64,000 nucleotides of DNA, taken from assembly GCA_014904845.1 (NCBI GenBank), contig MU119307.1:1-64000 (forward strand), read 5' to 3'. The position numbers and the translations under genes are program-made. This document shows positions 12,295 to 22,780 of this stretch, in pieces; position 1 is the stretch's first letter, and each line of letters starts with the position of its first letter. The notes beneath the pieces were generated by a model. The model worked only from the letters and a program-made list of their open reading frames with translations, was not told the DNA's origin and ran no database searches. Origin of the DNA: Acephala macrosclerotiorum (taxonomy: Eukaryota; Ascomycota; Leotiomycetes; Helotiales; Mollisiaceae).

Positions 12295-13592
12295 ATGTCG
12301 AAGCCACATCACAATCCTCCTTTCCGAGCTGAGCATCTTGGCTCCCTCCTTCGTCCCAAAGAGCTTCTCACAGCACGTGCTGCTTTCGAGAAGAATGATC
12401 TCAGCCAGGAAGCGGTCACCAAGGCTGAGGATGAAGCCATTAATAATGTTGTAAAAGTTCAAACTGATGCTGGTTTCCGTGCCGTGTCAGATGGAGAATA
12501 CCGGTAAGATATCCCCTTGCTACTCAAGTGTGAAGCTGACAGGTTCAGCCGCGCCGTCTTCTGGGGAACATTCTTCGAGGAGCTCGAGGGCATGACCGAA
12601 ATCAGAAATCCCTCTATGGACATCTTCCGTCCCTATGTTCCTGATATCGCTGGTTTCATCGAAAAGGGTCACAAGCCGGGCCAATCATGCCTGTGCACTG
12701 GAAAGATCAAACACAAAGGCAAAAGCACCTTGATCGACCAATTCGAGTATCTGAAGACCTTGACCCCTAAGGAGAGATGGGGCGACATCAAGATCACCAT
12801 GATTGCACCTCCATGGTATCATTTAAGGTACAAAGACGGCCTAGCATTCCCAAAGGACGTCTATGCAAGTGATGCCGAATACTTCGTAGACATTGCACAG
12901 GCAGTCGGAGTGGAGCTGGACATCCTGTACGCTGCTGGTGCCAGAAACATTCAGTTCGATGATCCAAACTTCGCCTGTAAGTTACCTCTCTCATCCTTGC
13001 TTAACCAAACTGACCATCAGATTTCTGCTCCGAAAAGATGCTTGCTGATTGGGCAGAAGACAAGTCGAACACAAAGACCCCAGACGAACTCCTTGACGCA
13101 TACATCCAATGCTACAATGACAGCATCCGAAACCATTCGGAAAAGATACACTTTGGCCTACACATCTGCAGAGGCAATTTCATGGGTTCTCGTCACTTCT
13201 CAGAAGGAGGCTACGATCGCATCGCCACCAAGCTCTTCCAGACCTTGAACGTCTCAACCTACTACCTCGAGTATGATACCCCACGAGCGGGTGGCTTCGA
13301 GCCTCTGCTGCACCTTCCCGCACACAAGAACGTCATCCTCGGTGTCATCACTTCGAAGTTCCCCGAACTGGAAGACAAGGAAAAGATGAAAGAGAAACTG
13401 TACGCTGCTGCCGATGTGATCGCAAAAGGGGCTGGACAGACCAGAGAACAAGCGTTAGAGAGAATGGGTGTCAGTCCACAGTGCGGTTTCGCGAGTCATG
13501 AAGAGGGCAACTTGCTTGGGTGGGAGGATATGAAGAACAAGCTGGAGTTAGTGAGAGCTATCGCGGACGATATTTGGAAAGGAGAGCCCTAA
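12295..13592 (+). CDS. MetE-like (cobalamin-independent methionine synthase C-terminal type) methyltransferase
   Basis: Three exons, 12295-12503, 12543-12976 and 13021-13592, give 404 aa. The protein matches the single-domain relatives of the MetE C-terminal barrel, which move methyl groups to thiols using zinc. Likely zinc ligands are visible: His and Cys in LHICRGNF, Glu in YLEYDTPRAGG, and Cys in SPQCGFASHEEGN. The start MSKPHHNPPFRAEHLGSLLR fits the family's substrate loop. It has no N-terminal MetE half, so it is not the housekeeping methionine synthase; the acceptor and donor are unknown. Intron 1 is only 39 nt. It is the one intact gene among four broken ones near the telomere. Confidence 0.85.
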
Positions 13593-14299
13593 ATCAGGCA
13601 AATACAGACCTCAATAGTTGAGCAAGGTCGGAGTACTGGGATCTGAATATTCAACCTATCAAAATTATGACACATAAAACTTTAAAAATAATGAAACTTC
13701 AACCGCAATAGCTCGTCGACTTTGAGGACCCGACCATTTGGTGCCTTGCTTCAAGGCTTGGTCCTGGTGGTCGCTAAATTTGAGCACTGGCCAGGTCAAG
13801 TTAGGGGTTACTAGTTACGAGCTGGGCTTCACGGGTCTGTGCGCCACAGTGCATATTTTCGCCTTTAGCGAGCCACGTTTTTGCCTTAAACTTCAAAAGT
13901 CACGACCATCATTTTAGAACTTTACAAGCACCACTTTTACAATTTGCCTCAGATCTCAGCTTTGAGCTTCATTTTAGTTGAATTGCGTTTTCGATCTTTT
14001 AATCGTCTATAATTCGAGATTTTATTCTCTATTTTCTTCGAAAATACCCTGAGCGCACAGACCCGTGAAGCCCAGCTCGTTAGTCGCTTAGCTTGCACTC
14101 AGTGAAAGTTTAGTGTCCCTGATCCTCGTGCCCCGCCTTTTCTCAGAACTCAATGTGTAAAGAATAGAGGCATAGAAGGCCAGCTGGAATATGAGAGAAT
14201 TTCCTCAACAGTCAAGACCAATCAAGGTTGAGTTATTTGATTGCTTCAAAAGCATTACATACGAGGATTGTCGTAGGTCCTTCTCATAATGCATAACGA
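13593..14299. other. Intergenic region carrying the MITE
   Basis: Apart from the 262-bp element, this convergent intergenic space holds only unique sequence. It should contain the 3' ends of the MetE-like and GH10 transcripts. Confidence 0.5.
13818..14079. mobile_element. 262-bp MITE with perfect 27-bp terminal inverted repeats
   Basis: Bases 13818-13844 and 14053-14079 are perfect inverted repeats of 27 bases, beginning CGAGCTGGGCTTCACGGG and its complement. Both ends are flanked by TTA (13815-13817 and 14080-14082), a possible 3-bp target duplication as in PIF/Harbinger-type elements. The 208-base core has no open frame of note. A non-autonomous DNA transposon is the best reading; superfamily is inferred from a 3-bp duplication and is uncertain. 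Confidence 0.8.
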
Positions 14300-15584
14300 T
14301 CATATCAACATGATCATTGCAAAAATCAGCGACAGTAACATCCTTGATACCAGCCCTGTTCTATCAAGAGTTGACGCCTGCGATGCCGATACCTTCAAAG
14401 GCGCCACACTGACCGTCATATTCGCTTTCGTTGATGTTGTAGAACTACTGATACCAGTGGTGCCGGTAGAATTTGTGGAATCGGAAACTTTTCCGGTGAA
14501 TGCCCGTAACACGCCAAAGTATGCAGGCTTTTTCGTGACTATAGCATCCATCAAGTCACCCGAGTCGGTCCCAGGGAATGTGGACCCGATCCAGGAACAC
14601 TACTCTCATTGGCTCAAGTGATCGGAGTTGACGTGAGAGTGCGCACCTTATCATCGAAATCCCACACAGTCACACCGACACAATTCTTCGTTACAAGACA
14701 TGCTGCAGCTGTGGTCTGATAATCAGTCTTCTGCTGAGCCAACAGAGCATCCGTCTGTGGTAGAGTCATCCTGATATCCAACTCTGTGATGGCAACCTCA
14801 ACACCAAGGCCAGTGAAGGCTTGCATGTTCGTGACTTGGGTTGCAGCGGACAGTGTGCCGCCAACTGTGAAATGTGTCTGAAACCCGATACCGTCAATCT
14901 TGATGTTCGCCGCCTTGAACATTTCACGATACCCTGGGCTGCTGTGCTCTTCACACCTGGGAATTCCCTCCCGAAGTCGTTGTAGCAGAGCTTCGCAGCT
15001 GGGTCCGCAGCCGCGGCTGCTTAGAATGTTAATGTAATCCATCCCGAGGGTGTTGAAGAACACATCATTTCTGAATGTGCCATTGTCATACAAGGCCTCA
15101 TTGACCACGTCCCAGGCTTAGCATTTCCCCTTGTAACGCGTAACTTCTGTTGTGATGTAGTTCTAGGGCACCGCAGTCAGGCTCGCCGCTGTCCAATCCC
15201 CCACTAACCCAGGCAGGTAACTGTTGGTGCCAATCGAGGTTGTGACACCGAAGAAGCTGTTTATTGGCCGCAGCAAGATCTGCAATGGCGTCTCCTGCGG
15301 TAAAGCTGAAAGTGTTTGGTGCAGGTTGAATTGAGTCCCATTTCATCGAGTTTCCTGGTATGACCTGACCAAAGTCATTGTTGCCCTGAAGAGCAGCTTG
15401 GAGGCAGCATCGCCGAAGGGCACGCTCTCGGTCTCCGTGCCCAAGTAAAGAAGGGCCTATTAAAGGTGAGTAGGAAGAAATTTGAAGGCAAAAACAGACA
15501 TACGGCAGTTTTGGCAGCGCCGTGGAGTTGTGCATATGCTGCAGGAAGCAAAAACGAGAAAATGAAAGCTGAATTAATCTGCAT
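14300..15584 (-). pseudogene. GH10 endo-1,4-beta-xylanase with Ser/Thr tail and GPI-like C terminus, inactivated
   Basis: The minus strand starts with a signal peptide (MQINSAFIFSFLLPAAYAQ) at 15584. GH10 landmarks follow in order: PGNSMKWDSIQPAPN, HNLDWHQQLPAW, AWDVVNEALYDNG (acid/base Glu), IDGIGFQTHF, AITELDIRM (nucleophile Glu) and GVTVWDFDDK. A 47-nt intron leads to KKPAYFGVLRAF, then a Ser/Thr-rich linker and a hydrophobic end typical of a GPI signal. Lesions: a frameshift near 15405, in-frame TAG and TAA before AWDVVNEAL (about 15170 and 15120), and shifts into and out of frame around 14925-15040. Both catalytic residues survive, but no full-length xylan-degrading enzyme can be made. 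Confidence 0.85.
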
Positions 15585-16347
15585 CGTGCCGGCGAAGCTG
15601 TAAATGAACGTGAAAGAGGATGAGAACGAGTGAATCAAAGAAAAAAGAAAAGAACCCGATTAAACATGTAATATAGCGAGCATAGAGAGAGAAAGGGACA
15701 AGAAATCAGAAAATGTTGCAGCCGAGCATTTGGCCTTCTTAAAAAAGCGCTGGATACTTCCCAAAACGCAGACGGCATAACGCATCGACAAGCTGTTCAT
15801 CTCAAGCTTAATTTTAACAAAATCTCAAAAGATCTGAAGAATCATTCAATCGAGGAGCCTCGTTAATGCATTCGTTTTTATAGAAAGCTGATCGTGGAGA
15901 GCGCTTGTCATTATGCGGCATAAAGTGACCCAGTAGTGTTTTAAATGCCGATACTGTTATGTGAGGCAAAATTTTCCCACGGCTGAGCCCGAATTTGTAG
16001 CATGTTGCCATATCAAAGACTAAGTAATGCGATAAATGCCTGGGAATCTGAAGTTTCGGACGGTTAAAGGAAGAACGAAAAAGTGATGTTCAAGATGTTC
16101 TTCAGCGGAACCAGGAGTTTTTCCGAGCCGGTTTCTAAATTTCTTCAGCAAAATGCCTTTAACGCCATTTGACGCCATGCATGCAACCAGAACAGTATCC
16201 AACATGCTAAGCTCGACGTCGTGTTGACATTCACCTGGCAATCCACTCGGCGCTTCTAGAATCATGCGCAATGCAACAAAACCCGCAGTCTGTTTGCCGA
16301 AAGACAAGCAGATCCTCCACAACTTCGAACCTTGAAACTGGGTAATC
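15585..16347. promoter_or_regulatory. Divergent intergenic region, GH10 relic and RanBP2-finger gene
   Basis: About 760 bases with no coding evidence; it would hold the promoters of two divergent genes. Confidence 0.4.
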
Positions 16348-17522
16348 ATGGGCGACCGCAGCCTGCAGAGTAGCATCTGGGCTCCAGGGAATCGCGGAAA
16401 TGGGAATTCGAATTTTGGTCCACGAGCAGGTGATTGGGATTGCGCTTCATGTGGGTTTTTGAATTATCAATGGCGCAAAGAGTGCTTCCGCTGTTCGACT
16501 CCAAAGTCTGAATATACGAATAACCCCACGACAAACGGACACCCACCATTGACCTCCTTTTCCAATTTGGCACAAAAATCGGCGCAAAGTGCTCCATCCA
16601 CCAACGGACATCAAGTGCAAGTCCTCTCGAACCCGGCGCCAGACCTTCCAGTACAGTCACAGTTCAAACCTGCAGAAAATGGATTAGCTACGAGTCGATG
16701 GGCACCCCGCGGACAAAGCCAAGGAGAAGCCGTACAAGTATGGACGAGGGTATGTTGATCTTCGAGAGCATAATAACCAGGATCATGGAGGACATTGTAC
16801 TGAACCCTCTACAGACAGTGCCAGTTCCGAGATTATACAGAACTCCCTCGCCTTCGAAATCTATTACAATGGCGGCGCCGAGACGATCAAGACCTCCATC
16901 ACCTTCGAAAAGTACCACTGTCCACGCCTCTTCTCCAGACCTTGGACTTCCCTACCAAGTTCAGCATTATATCCTAGCTATGATCCAAAGAATTCTCGAA
17001 GAAGGCTGCTTCGACTTCGCATCGAGATGGCTTCCACAAGTTTTACATGAGAAGGGTTGGGATTGCTCCGAAGCTGTCGAATTATCTACCTGGAAAGCTT
17101 TCCTACCCGCTGCTCTGCCACCGACTGCAATCAAACCTCTGTTAAACTATACCCTCGAAGCTGCTCTAGCAGATGCTGTTCGGATTCGAAACTCTGCAGT
17201 GCATCGACACTTGTGCGACAATAATGAAATACGGAAAATGGCTCTGCAAGCCCAGGACTTGATGTCCATGTTCTCTGATGCCACTCGGCAGAACAAGTTT
17301 CATCATCTCTGGGTAGAGTTGACAATCTGGGATTCTAAGAGTCGAGAAGACGCTGTAGCAGCAAGAGCCAAGCTGGAGGGGGCTTTACGAGACATCAGTG
17401 AAAGACCGATGGACGATATGGATTGGACACCGAATGCTGTATCGTTGCAGGAATTGGGACCTGGGGATGAAAATGTCCAGCCGATACCAGAACATTACGG
17501 AGACGAAATGGAATTGGATTAA
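16348..17522 (+). CDS. RanBP2-type zinc-finger protein of unknown function
   Basis: Two exons, 16348-16749 and 16815-17522, give 369 aa; the 65-nt intron has GTATGT, a CTGAAC branch-like site and CTACAG, and joins the two frames exactly. Near residue 30 is one RanBP2-type finger, DWDCASCGFLNYQWRKECFRC, with four zinc-binding cysteines; such fingers bind single-stranded RNA or ubiquitin. After it comes a low-complexity linker with two Ser-Pro-Ser-Lys repeats (RTPSPSKS and RPPSPSKS), which fit proline-directed kinase sites. The C-terminal ~200 residues are predicted helical and end acidic (EHYGDEMELD). I do not recognise a wider family; an RNA-binding role is inference. Confidence 0.75.
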
Positions 17523-17592
17523 AGAGATGCACAAGCGCGAACGATTGCTGATAACCCAGGGCAGTATGGAATGCAATTGGATTGCATATCTT

Positions 17593-18288
17593 CTAGCTAC
17601 CTCTGTATGTGGTGAAGCTGTATGGACCTAGTAACAACGGGACATGGAAATGCTCGCCTTCCTTGGCCAAGAAGGTCAATTCCACAATCTGTACGAGATC
17701 AGTACTCGGGTCCAATGGCGGATGGGCAATCTTGAAAAGGCAAACATTATCTTACTGGGAAAAAAGTGTTCTCGATCCCATAATGCGAGCCAGTATCGAA
17801 CTCCAGCTTCCAAAGAGTCGTGCCTTCTGGACCTACGAGCTGTTAGTCTGATGTTTGGAAAGGAATGTTGGTCGACTAATAGGCTCTAATGCCAGATCTC
17901 TAGGAATAGAATGCTCACGACTTGGTCCTGCTCCTGTTCCCTCCTCTGCATAGTGCCTTATCATATATTGAAGTGTAGCCGGCACTCCCCCTCGATCCTT
18001 CACAAATGATCCCTCATTTCCATTCGGCCCCTGTGAATTATGCCAATTCCCTATCCTGCCATCGGCATCGGTCTTACAGTTGAAAATAATATCGGGAATC
18101 GCAAGGCAGAACAGCTTGACTGCCATGTTGGCTGCAGGTCTGCCGGTCGTGGTGTCGAGGACATGGCAAGTAATTGGATCTCGAGCTTGTGTAGACATTG
18201 TTGAAGCTTGAGGTGCTACTCTAGACGAAGATAACTGTGAGGATAGATTCTGAAGCCTTTCAATGACGGGGTTACCGTTGCGGGGCAT
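17593..18288 (-). CDS. 5-hydroxyisourate hydrolase (transthyretin-like), probable PTS2 signal
   Basis: Three exons, 18288-17919, 17832-17756 and 17688-17593, give 180 aa. It hydrolyses 5-hydroxyisourate made by urate oxidase, in purine breakdown to allantoin. Family marks are PITCHVLDTTTGRPA, DADGRIGNW, LEFDTGSHYG, TFFPIVELTF and HFHVPLLLGPYSFTTYRGS, ending in the diagnostic YRGS. Residues 11-19, RLQNLSSQL, fit the peroxisomal PTS2 pattern [R/K][L/V/I]x5[H/Q][L/A], matching the peroxisomal location of this pathway. The ATG at 18288 was chosen because it keeps this signal; a second Met at residue 31 would lose it. It is divergent from GET3. Confidence 0.9.
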
Positions 18289-18842
18289 CTTTCGAGTGTC
18301 AGAAGCAGAATTAAACACGTTGAGGAGATACCTACATGTTTTCGGTAGAATCTCTAAACAAAGATCAGATATTTTAGGTTATCGAAGCGCTTATAAACAT
18401 CCCAAAGATTGTCGCTGTTTCGAATAAACAATTTTCGAGTCTTCAATGTCCCTGCCGCAGGTCGGAGATCTCCGCCTTGTGGTTCAGCCTTGCGGACAGA
18501 CAATTGTAGAAGTAGAAGGAACCTCAGCCTCGACCTCCGAGTCCACAATAACTTCGGATTTCTCTCTTGGGACTGGATATTTGGTCTATAAGAAACATCC
18601 TCCAAAGCTTGACATTTGATTTCTGCGAGATTAAAGTACTCAAAGTCTCCTCGACATTCTCGACGTCAGCCAATCAGAGATTAGTGCAAAGGATCTTGGA
18701 ATTTGGCATTGAACATTGAAAGAAAATCAAAGATTTGCACGACGTAACGACTTTTATTCCTCCCACACTCTCGAATATCTCCCTTCGACATACGGCCTCG
18801 CTCCTCGTCTTCCACCCGACGTCCTAGAGAGGCTCTTTCGCC
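18289..18842. promoter_or_regulatory. Divergent promoter region, HIU hydrolase and GET3
   Basis: 554 bases between two divergent starts. A short open frame at 18409-18591 has no support. No motif I can name. Confidence 0.4.
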
Positions 18843-19914
18843 ATGTCTACCGCCGTAATAAACACCGATGACGACCAGCTCGAGCCCACCCTCCAGTCCA
18901 TCCTCGACCAGAAGACGCTGCGTTGGATCTTTGTGGGAGGTAAAGGAGGTGTTGGAAAGACTACAACATCGTGCTCTCTGGCTATCCAGCTTGCCAAAGT
19001 CCGACGTTCAGTTCTCCTCATCTCGACCGATCCCGCACACAATCTTTCAGATGCCTTCTCCCAGAAGTTTGGCAAGGAAGCTCGACTTGTCAATGGTTTT
19101 ACAAACTTGAGCGCGATGGAAATCGATCCCAATGGAAGCATACAAGAGCTCATGGGTCAGGCAGACGAGGGAGAGGGTCCTGCTGCTGGAATGGGAGGCA
19201 TGATGCAAGATTTGGCCTTTGCCGTAGGCCTTGCTCAACCTTGTGGCAAGTCTTTCAGCTGACACTTTGCAGATTCCGGGTATCGATGAAGCTATGTCCT
19301 TCGCAGAAGTCCTGAAGCAAGTCAAGTCTCTCTCCTACGAAACCATCATTTTCGACACCGCCCCAACTGGCCACACTCTCCGATTCCTCCAATTCCCGAC
19401 CGTCCTCGAGAAGGCGCTCGCCAAGATCTCCCAACTATCTACACAATTCGGACCTATGCTGAACGGCCTCCTTGGTTCGAATGGCTCTTTGCCAAATGGC
19501 GCGAACCTGAACGAGATGATGGAGAAGCTGGAAGGCTTGCGAGAAACAATCAGCGAAGTCAACACACAATTCAAGGACGAGAACCTCACGACCTTCGTCT
19601 GCGTATGCATACCGGAATTCTTATCACTGTACGAGACAGAGCGCATGATTCAAGAGCTAGCAAGTTATGGCATCGACACCCACTGCATCGTGGTAAATCA
19701 GCTGCTGTTCCCGAAGGCCGGCAGCGAGTGTGAGCAATGCAACGCGAGAAGAAAGATGCAGAAGAAGTATCTGGAACAAATCGAGGAGCTCTATGACGAG
19801 TTCAACGTCGTCAAGATGCCCCTGTTGGTGGAGGAAGTCAGAGGAAAGGAGAGGCTGGAGAAGTTCAGTGAGATGCTCATTCATCCCTATGTTCCCCCAG
19901 CTGGTGGTTTGTAG
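18843..19914 (+). CDS. GET3: GET3/TRC40 tail-anchored protein targeting ATPase
   Basis: Two exons, 18843-19223 and 19273-19914, give 340 aa, the normal family length. Get3 is a cytosolic homodimeric ATPase that carries C-terminal tail-anchored membrane proteins to the Get1/Get2 receptor on the ER. The deviant P-loop [12 protein letters not shown] is at residues 32-43, switch I has [12 protein letters not shown], switch [17 protein letters not shown], and the dimer zinc site CEQC is at about residues 280-283. The intron (GTAGGC to TGCAG, 49 nt) joins LAFA to IPGIDEAM, as expected. Conserved housekeeping gene, no oddities. Confidence 0.97.
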
Positions 19915-20938
19915 ATTCTGATAGACTTCTTTCTGCAAATCGATACCCAGTGCTGAACACCAAAACCCCTTCATGATATCTTTGTTTTTCGTGCCTTTCC
20001 AACGTATTTGAAATTTACACTACTTCATACTCTTCATCTTCCAAGCTGGCTCCTGGAGTCCCAGGACCCTTCTCTAAGTCATCTCGAAACCCATTTTTCT
20101 ATGAACCCTAGGCGATGCCTCGCGATCCTTTTGTAGTGTCTCGAGATAGTAGTTCACACACTCCGCGGCAATATTAGGGCTCGAGGTTCCTTTCGTCACG
20201 GTCAACCAAAACGTCAAACTCTGCACGCTCCCTCTCCCGCCCACGTCTTACGAACTTTCATTCCCTCTTCAAACAAATCCACCTTTCGTCCTAGACTATA
20301 GTAACTCCAGTCTAATCTCATCACAATGCGCCATGCATACGATCAAGATGCAGCTTTCCATGGCAGATCAAGCGCTCTAGAGAAAAGTATATCCAGTCTT
20401 TGTTTCTTAGTAGATTTCCTTGCAGGTGGAATTCAGAGCAAGGGATACAGTGCCATAGGTTTTGATTGTACAAACTCCAGGCTTATGGGAAAGAGAAAAT
20501 TTCGAAGTGGAGAGGGAGATCTTGCCTGTGAAGGATTAGAGGACGAGGAGGAAGATTCGATCTCGGATTGGTTTTGGGAGAGCGAGGAGCTTGGAAGGCA
20601 TTTTGACGATACAAGGGAAGCCTTTCGAGAAAGGAGATGAAGGGAAGGCATTATATTTTTGAGGTCTGCGCAAATAGACATGATGCCATGCTTGGCGTCC
20701 TAAAACATCGCCGAATGACTCCCACCGAGTCCATGTACAAGGATCTCAACAAAAAACTCACCGACTTGTCCATTGTCTCCGCTAATCTTGAAAACTCCAA
20801 ATCCATATCATGCATGCATGCATGCTATCAATACAATCCATCCGAGTCAAGATCCACACAGGTCAACTCTCCAACAGCGCAACAAAGGTCACACTGAAAA
20901 CAATGTCCCAATTCTGCAGGATCATTCATCATGACATC
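19915..20938. other. Intergenic between GET3 and F-box-like paralog A
   Basis: About 1 kb with no convincing gene. A 104-codon open frame at 20326-20640 has an acidic C-terminal half but no recognised motif, and I do not call it. A short CATG run (catgcatgcatgcatg) lies at about 20812. Confidence 0.5.
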
Positions 20939-21637
20939 TCAATACTTCAATACTCCATCAACCCACAGCTTCCCACCAAACGCTTCATACACCTGCCTGA
21001 GAGGTTCATCAAAAGCTGTGATGTGCTTGAGATACCTCTCGACTTCACTCTCGGCCTTCGTGTCTGACGTGATCCTCCTTTCCTGCACATCTTTCAGGTT
21101 CCGCCTCTCCAACGCTTTCAACTGAGTTTGCAATGCTATCCTTGCTGTAGGATCACGGTACTCGAAGCCCATGTCCAGAATTTCTGGGTCAACTAGACAC
21201 AGCTCGACACTCTTCAGGTTGCCTTCCTGAGCGAGCATCCCAAGGGTGGAAAGGGCACACTCTTGCCAAATGTCGATAGATAGAACGTCATAGCGTAACT
21301 TGATACGCTGGATCTGGTGGTGTTGGGTTGGAGTGAGGACTAATAGCTCTTCGTGGAAGGTTGTTGGTTCGAAGTAGAAAGTGTTCAACTTCCACACAAC
21401 TTTCTGTTTGAGAAGGTCTTTGCATTCTGCATACATCTGCCAACAAGCCCTTGCAAGAGCCATGGTGACTTGGTTGCCGGTTTCACAGCCGTGATCATTA
21501 ACTTCAAGAAGCTTGAACGGCAAACTAATGTTGGAGTACTGTTGGACGGGTGCAATCGAGAGGATGCCTGTGCTTGACTTAAGGGTGTGTAACGCAATCG
21601 AATCCCTGATCTCGCGAGGCAGTTGAAGTAGCTGCAT
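20939..21637 (-). CDS. F-box-like (LPREIRD-type) protein, paralog A
   Basis: Single exon, 232 aa. It starts MQLLQLPREIRDSIALHTL, the degenerate F-box-like N terminus common in large fungal families, and ends VYEAFGGKLWVDGVLKY. The same N- and C-terminal signatures occur in the genes at 22781-23692 and 24050-24814 on the same strand, so the three are tandem paralogs, though diverged. A run of hydrophobic and basic helices lies between. If it acts as an F-box, it would recruit substrates to SCF ubiquitin ligases, but no substrate domain is visible and this is inference. Confidence 0.65.
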   Translation of the reverse strand: MQLLQLPREIRDSIALHTLKSSTGILSIAPVQQYSNISLPFKLLEVNDHGCETGNQVTMALARACWQMYAECKDLLKQKVVWKLNTFYFEPTTFHEELLVLTPTQHHQIQRIKLRYDVLSIDIWQECALSTLGMLAQEGNLKSVELCLVDPEILDMGFEYRDPTARIALQTQLKALERRNLKDVQERRITSDTKAESEVERYLKHITAFDEPLRQVYEAFGGKLWVDGVLKY

Positions 21638-22780
21638 GACGTGTGGTGAGTTCTAGATCGTTCTTTGTAAGAGACTGATAGCAAAAGTACAGATGCAAAG
21701 GGATGAATCCCGGATGATCGTGTCTTACCTTGCCGCTTCAGATGCGAAAGTAAATCCAAATTCTTGCACCAAAAATGAATCACGGGTGTATTGTAACTCT
21801 TGGGCTGCAGTACGCTCCTGAAGATAGCAACAGATAGGTAGTGTATGTTGAGTCGTATTTTGAATGACGAAGTACACGAAAAGCTATGCACCCGAACACG
21901 TAGCACTTTGAGTCTTTTGACTCATTGCCGAGACCGAAGACGGTTATGAACAGGTGTATGAAGTTGAGATGAGAGAGGTTCCCAATCATCAGATGCGTAG
22001 TCGATGGACAAAATAGATGTATCAGATGCGAGGGCTGGAAGAAACTGACAGAAGCTTAGCGCAAATATGGTGTTAAAATGCTTGCATGAAGTTGTTTTAG
22101 GTTAGAAGGTTCGGCAAAAGAAGTGCGGGGATATCCTTACACATAGGGGCGCATGAATCATAGATCATAAGAAGCTTGTGAATCACAAATACCTCGCTTA
22201 GATATAAGAGGGATGGACATTGGAGTGGCCCAGCTTGCAATTCCAGAAGAAACTTGTAGACATATTCACTAAGACTCAGCATGTCATCTGGGAAGACACG
22301 CCAATCAAAAGTGCAAAAAGGAAAGAGATAGTTCTAGAGCGGCGTCCCGGCTAGGTGACATGCTGAGACTTCTAGCTTGAGAGGCGCCTAGGCATGAGAG
22401 ATATTAGGTCTGGCATAGAGTTTGAAGTGGCAATACGCCATTGTGCCATAGAGACATTCAAGATCGGGGGGGATGGGTGAAGAGCTAGCAATTGTATCAA
22501 GCACATTCAGCACAACTTTCCAAGGTGATGATGCTGGAAGGTGTTCCTAGGTGGCTGATGAATACCAATGAGGACTAGGAATGAGAGCAAAGTTGATTTT
22601 CTACATGTTCTTGCATCTTTGATTCCAGGGGAAAGCAGGCAAAAGAGGCAACTGCTTGGAGCCTTGAATGTTTTCAGCGACAAGTGATAAAAGAAGCCTG
22701 TGCTATGAATCATCTTCTTTTCCCTTGGCCATGATGTTTCCCCTCTGAATTTGCCAAAAGTTACAGGGTAGAAGATCCAC
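21638..22780. other. Intergenic between F-box-like paralogs A and B
   Basis: About 1.1 kb without a supported gene. Short open frames on the minus strand (21780-21989, 22097-22282, 22507-22788) show no family motif. Confidence 0.5.

Noticed and set aside
17609..17889. Overlapping plus-strand open frames downstream of the RanBP2-finger gene
   Set aside because: They are antisense to the well-supported exons 2 and 3 of 5-hydroxyisourate hydrolase.
20326..20640. 104-codon open frame between GET3 and paralog A
   Set aside because: No motif, no clear splice or neighbour support; acidic low-complexity half.
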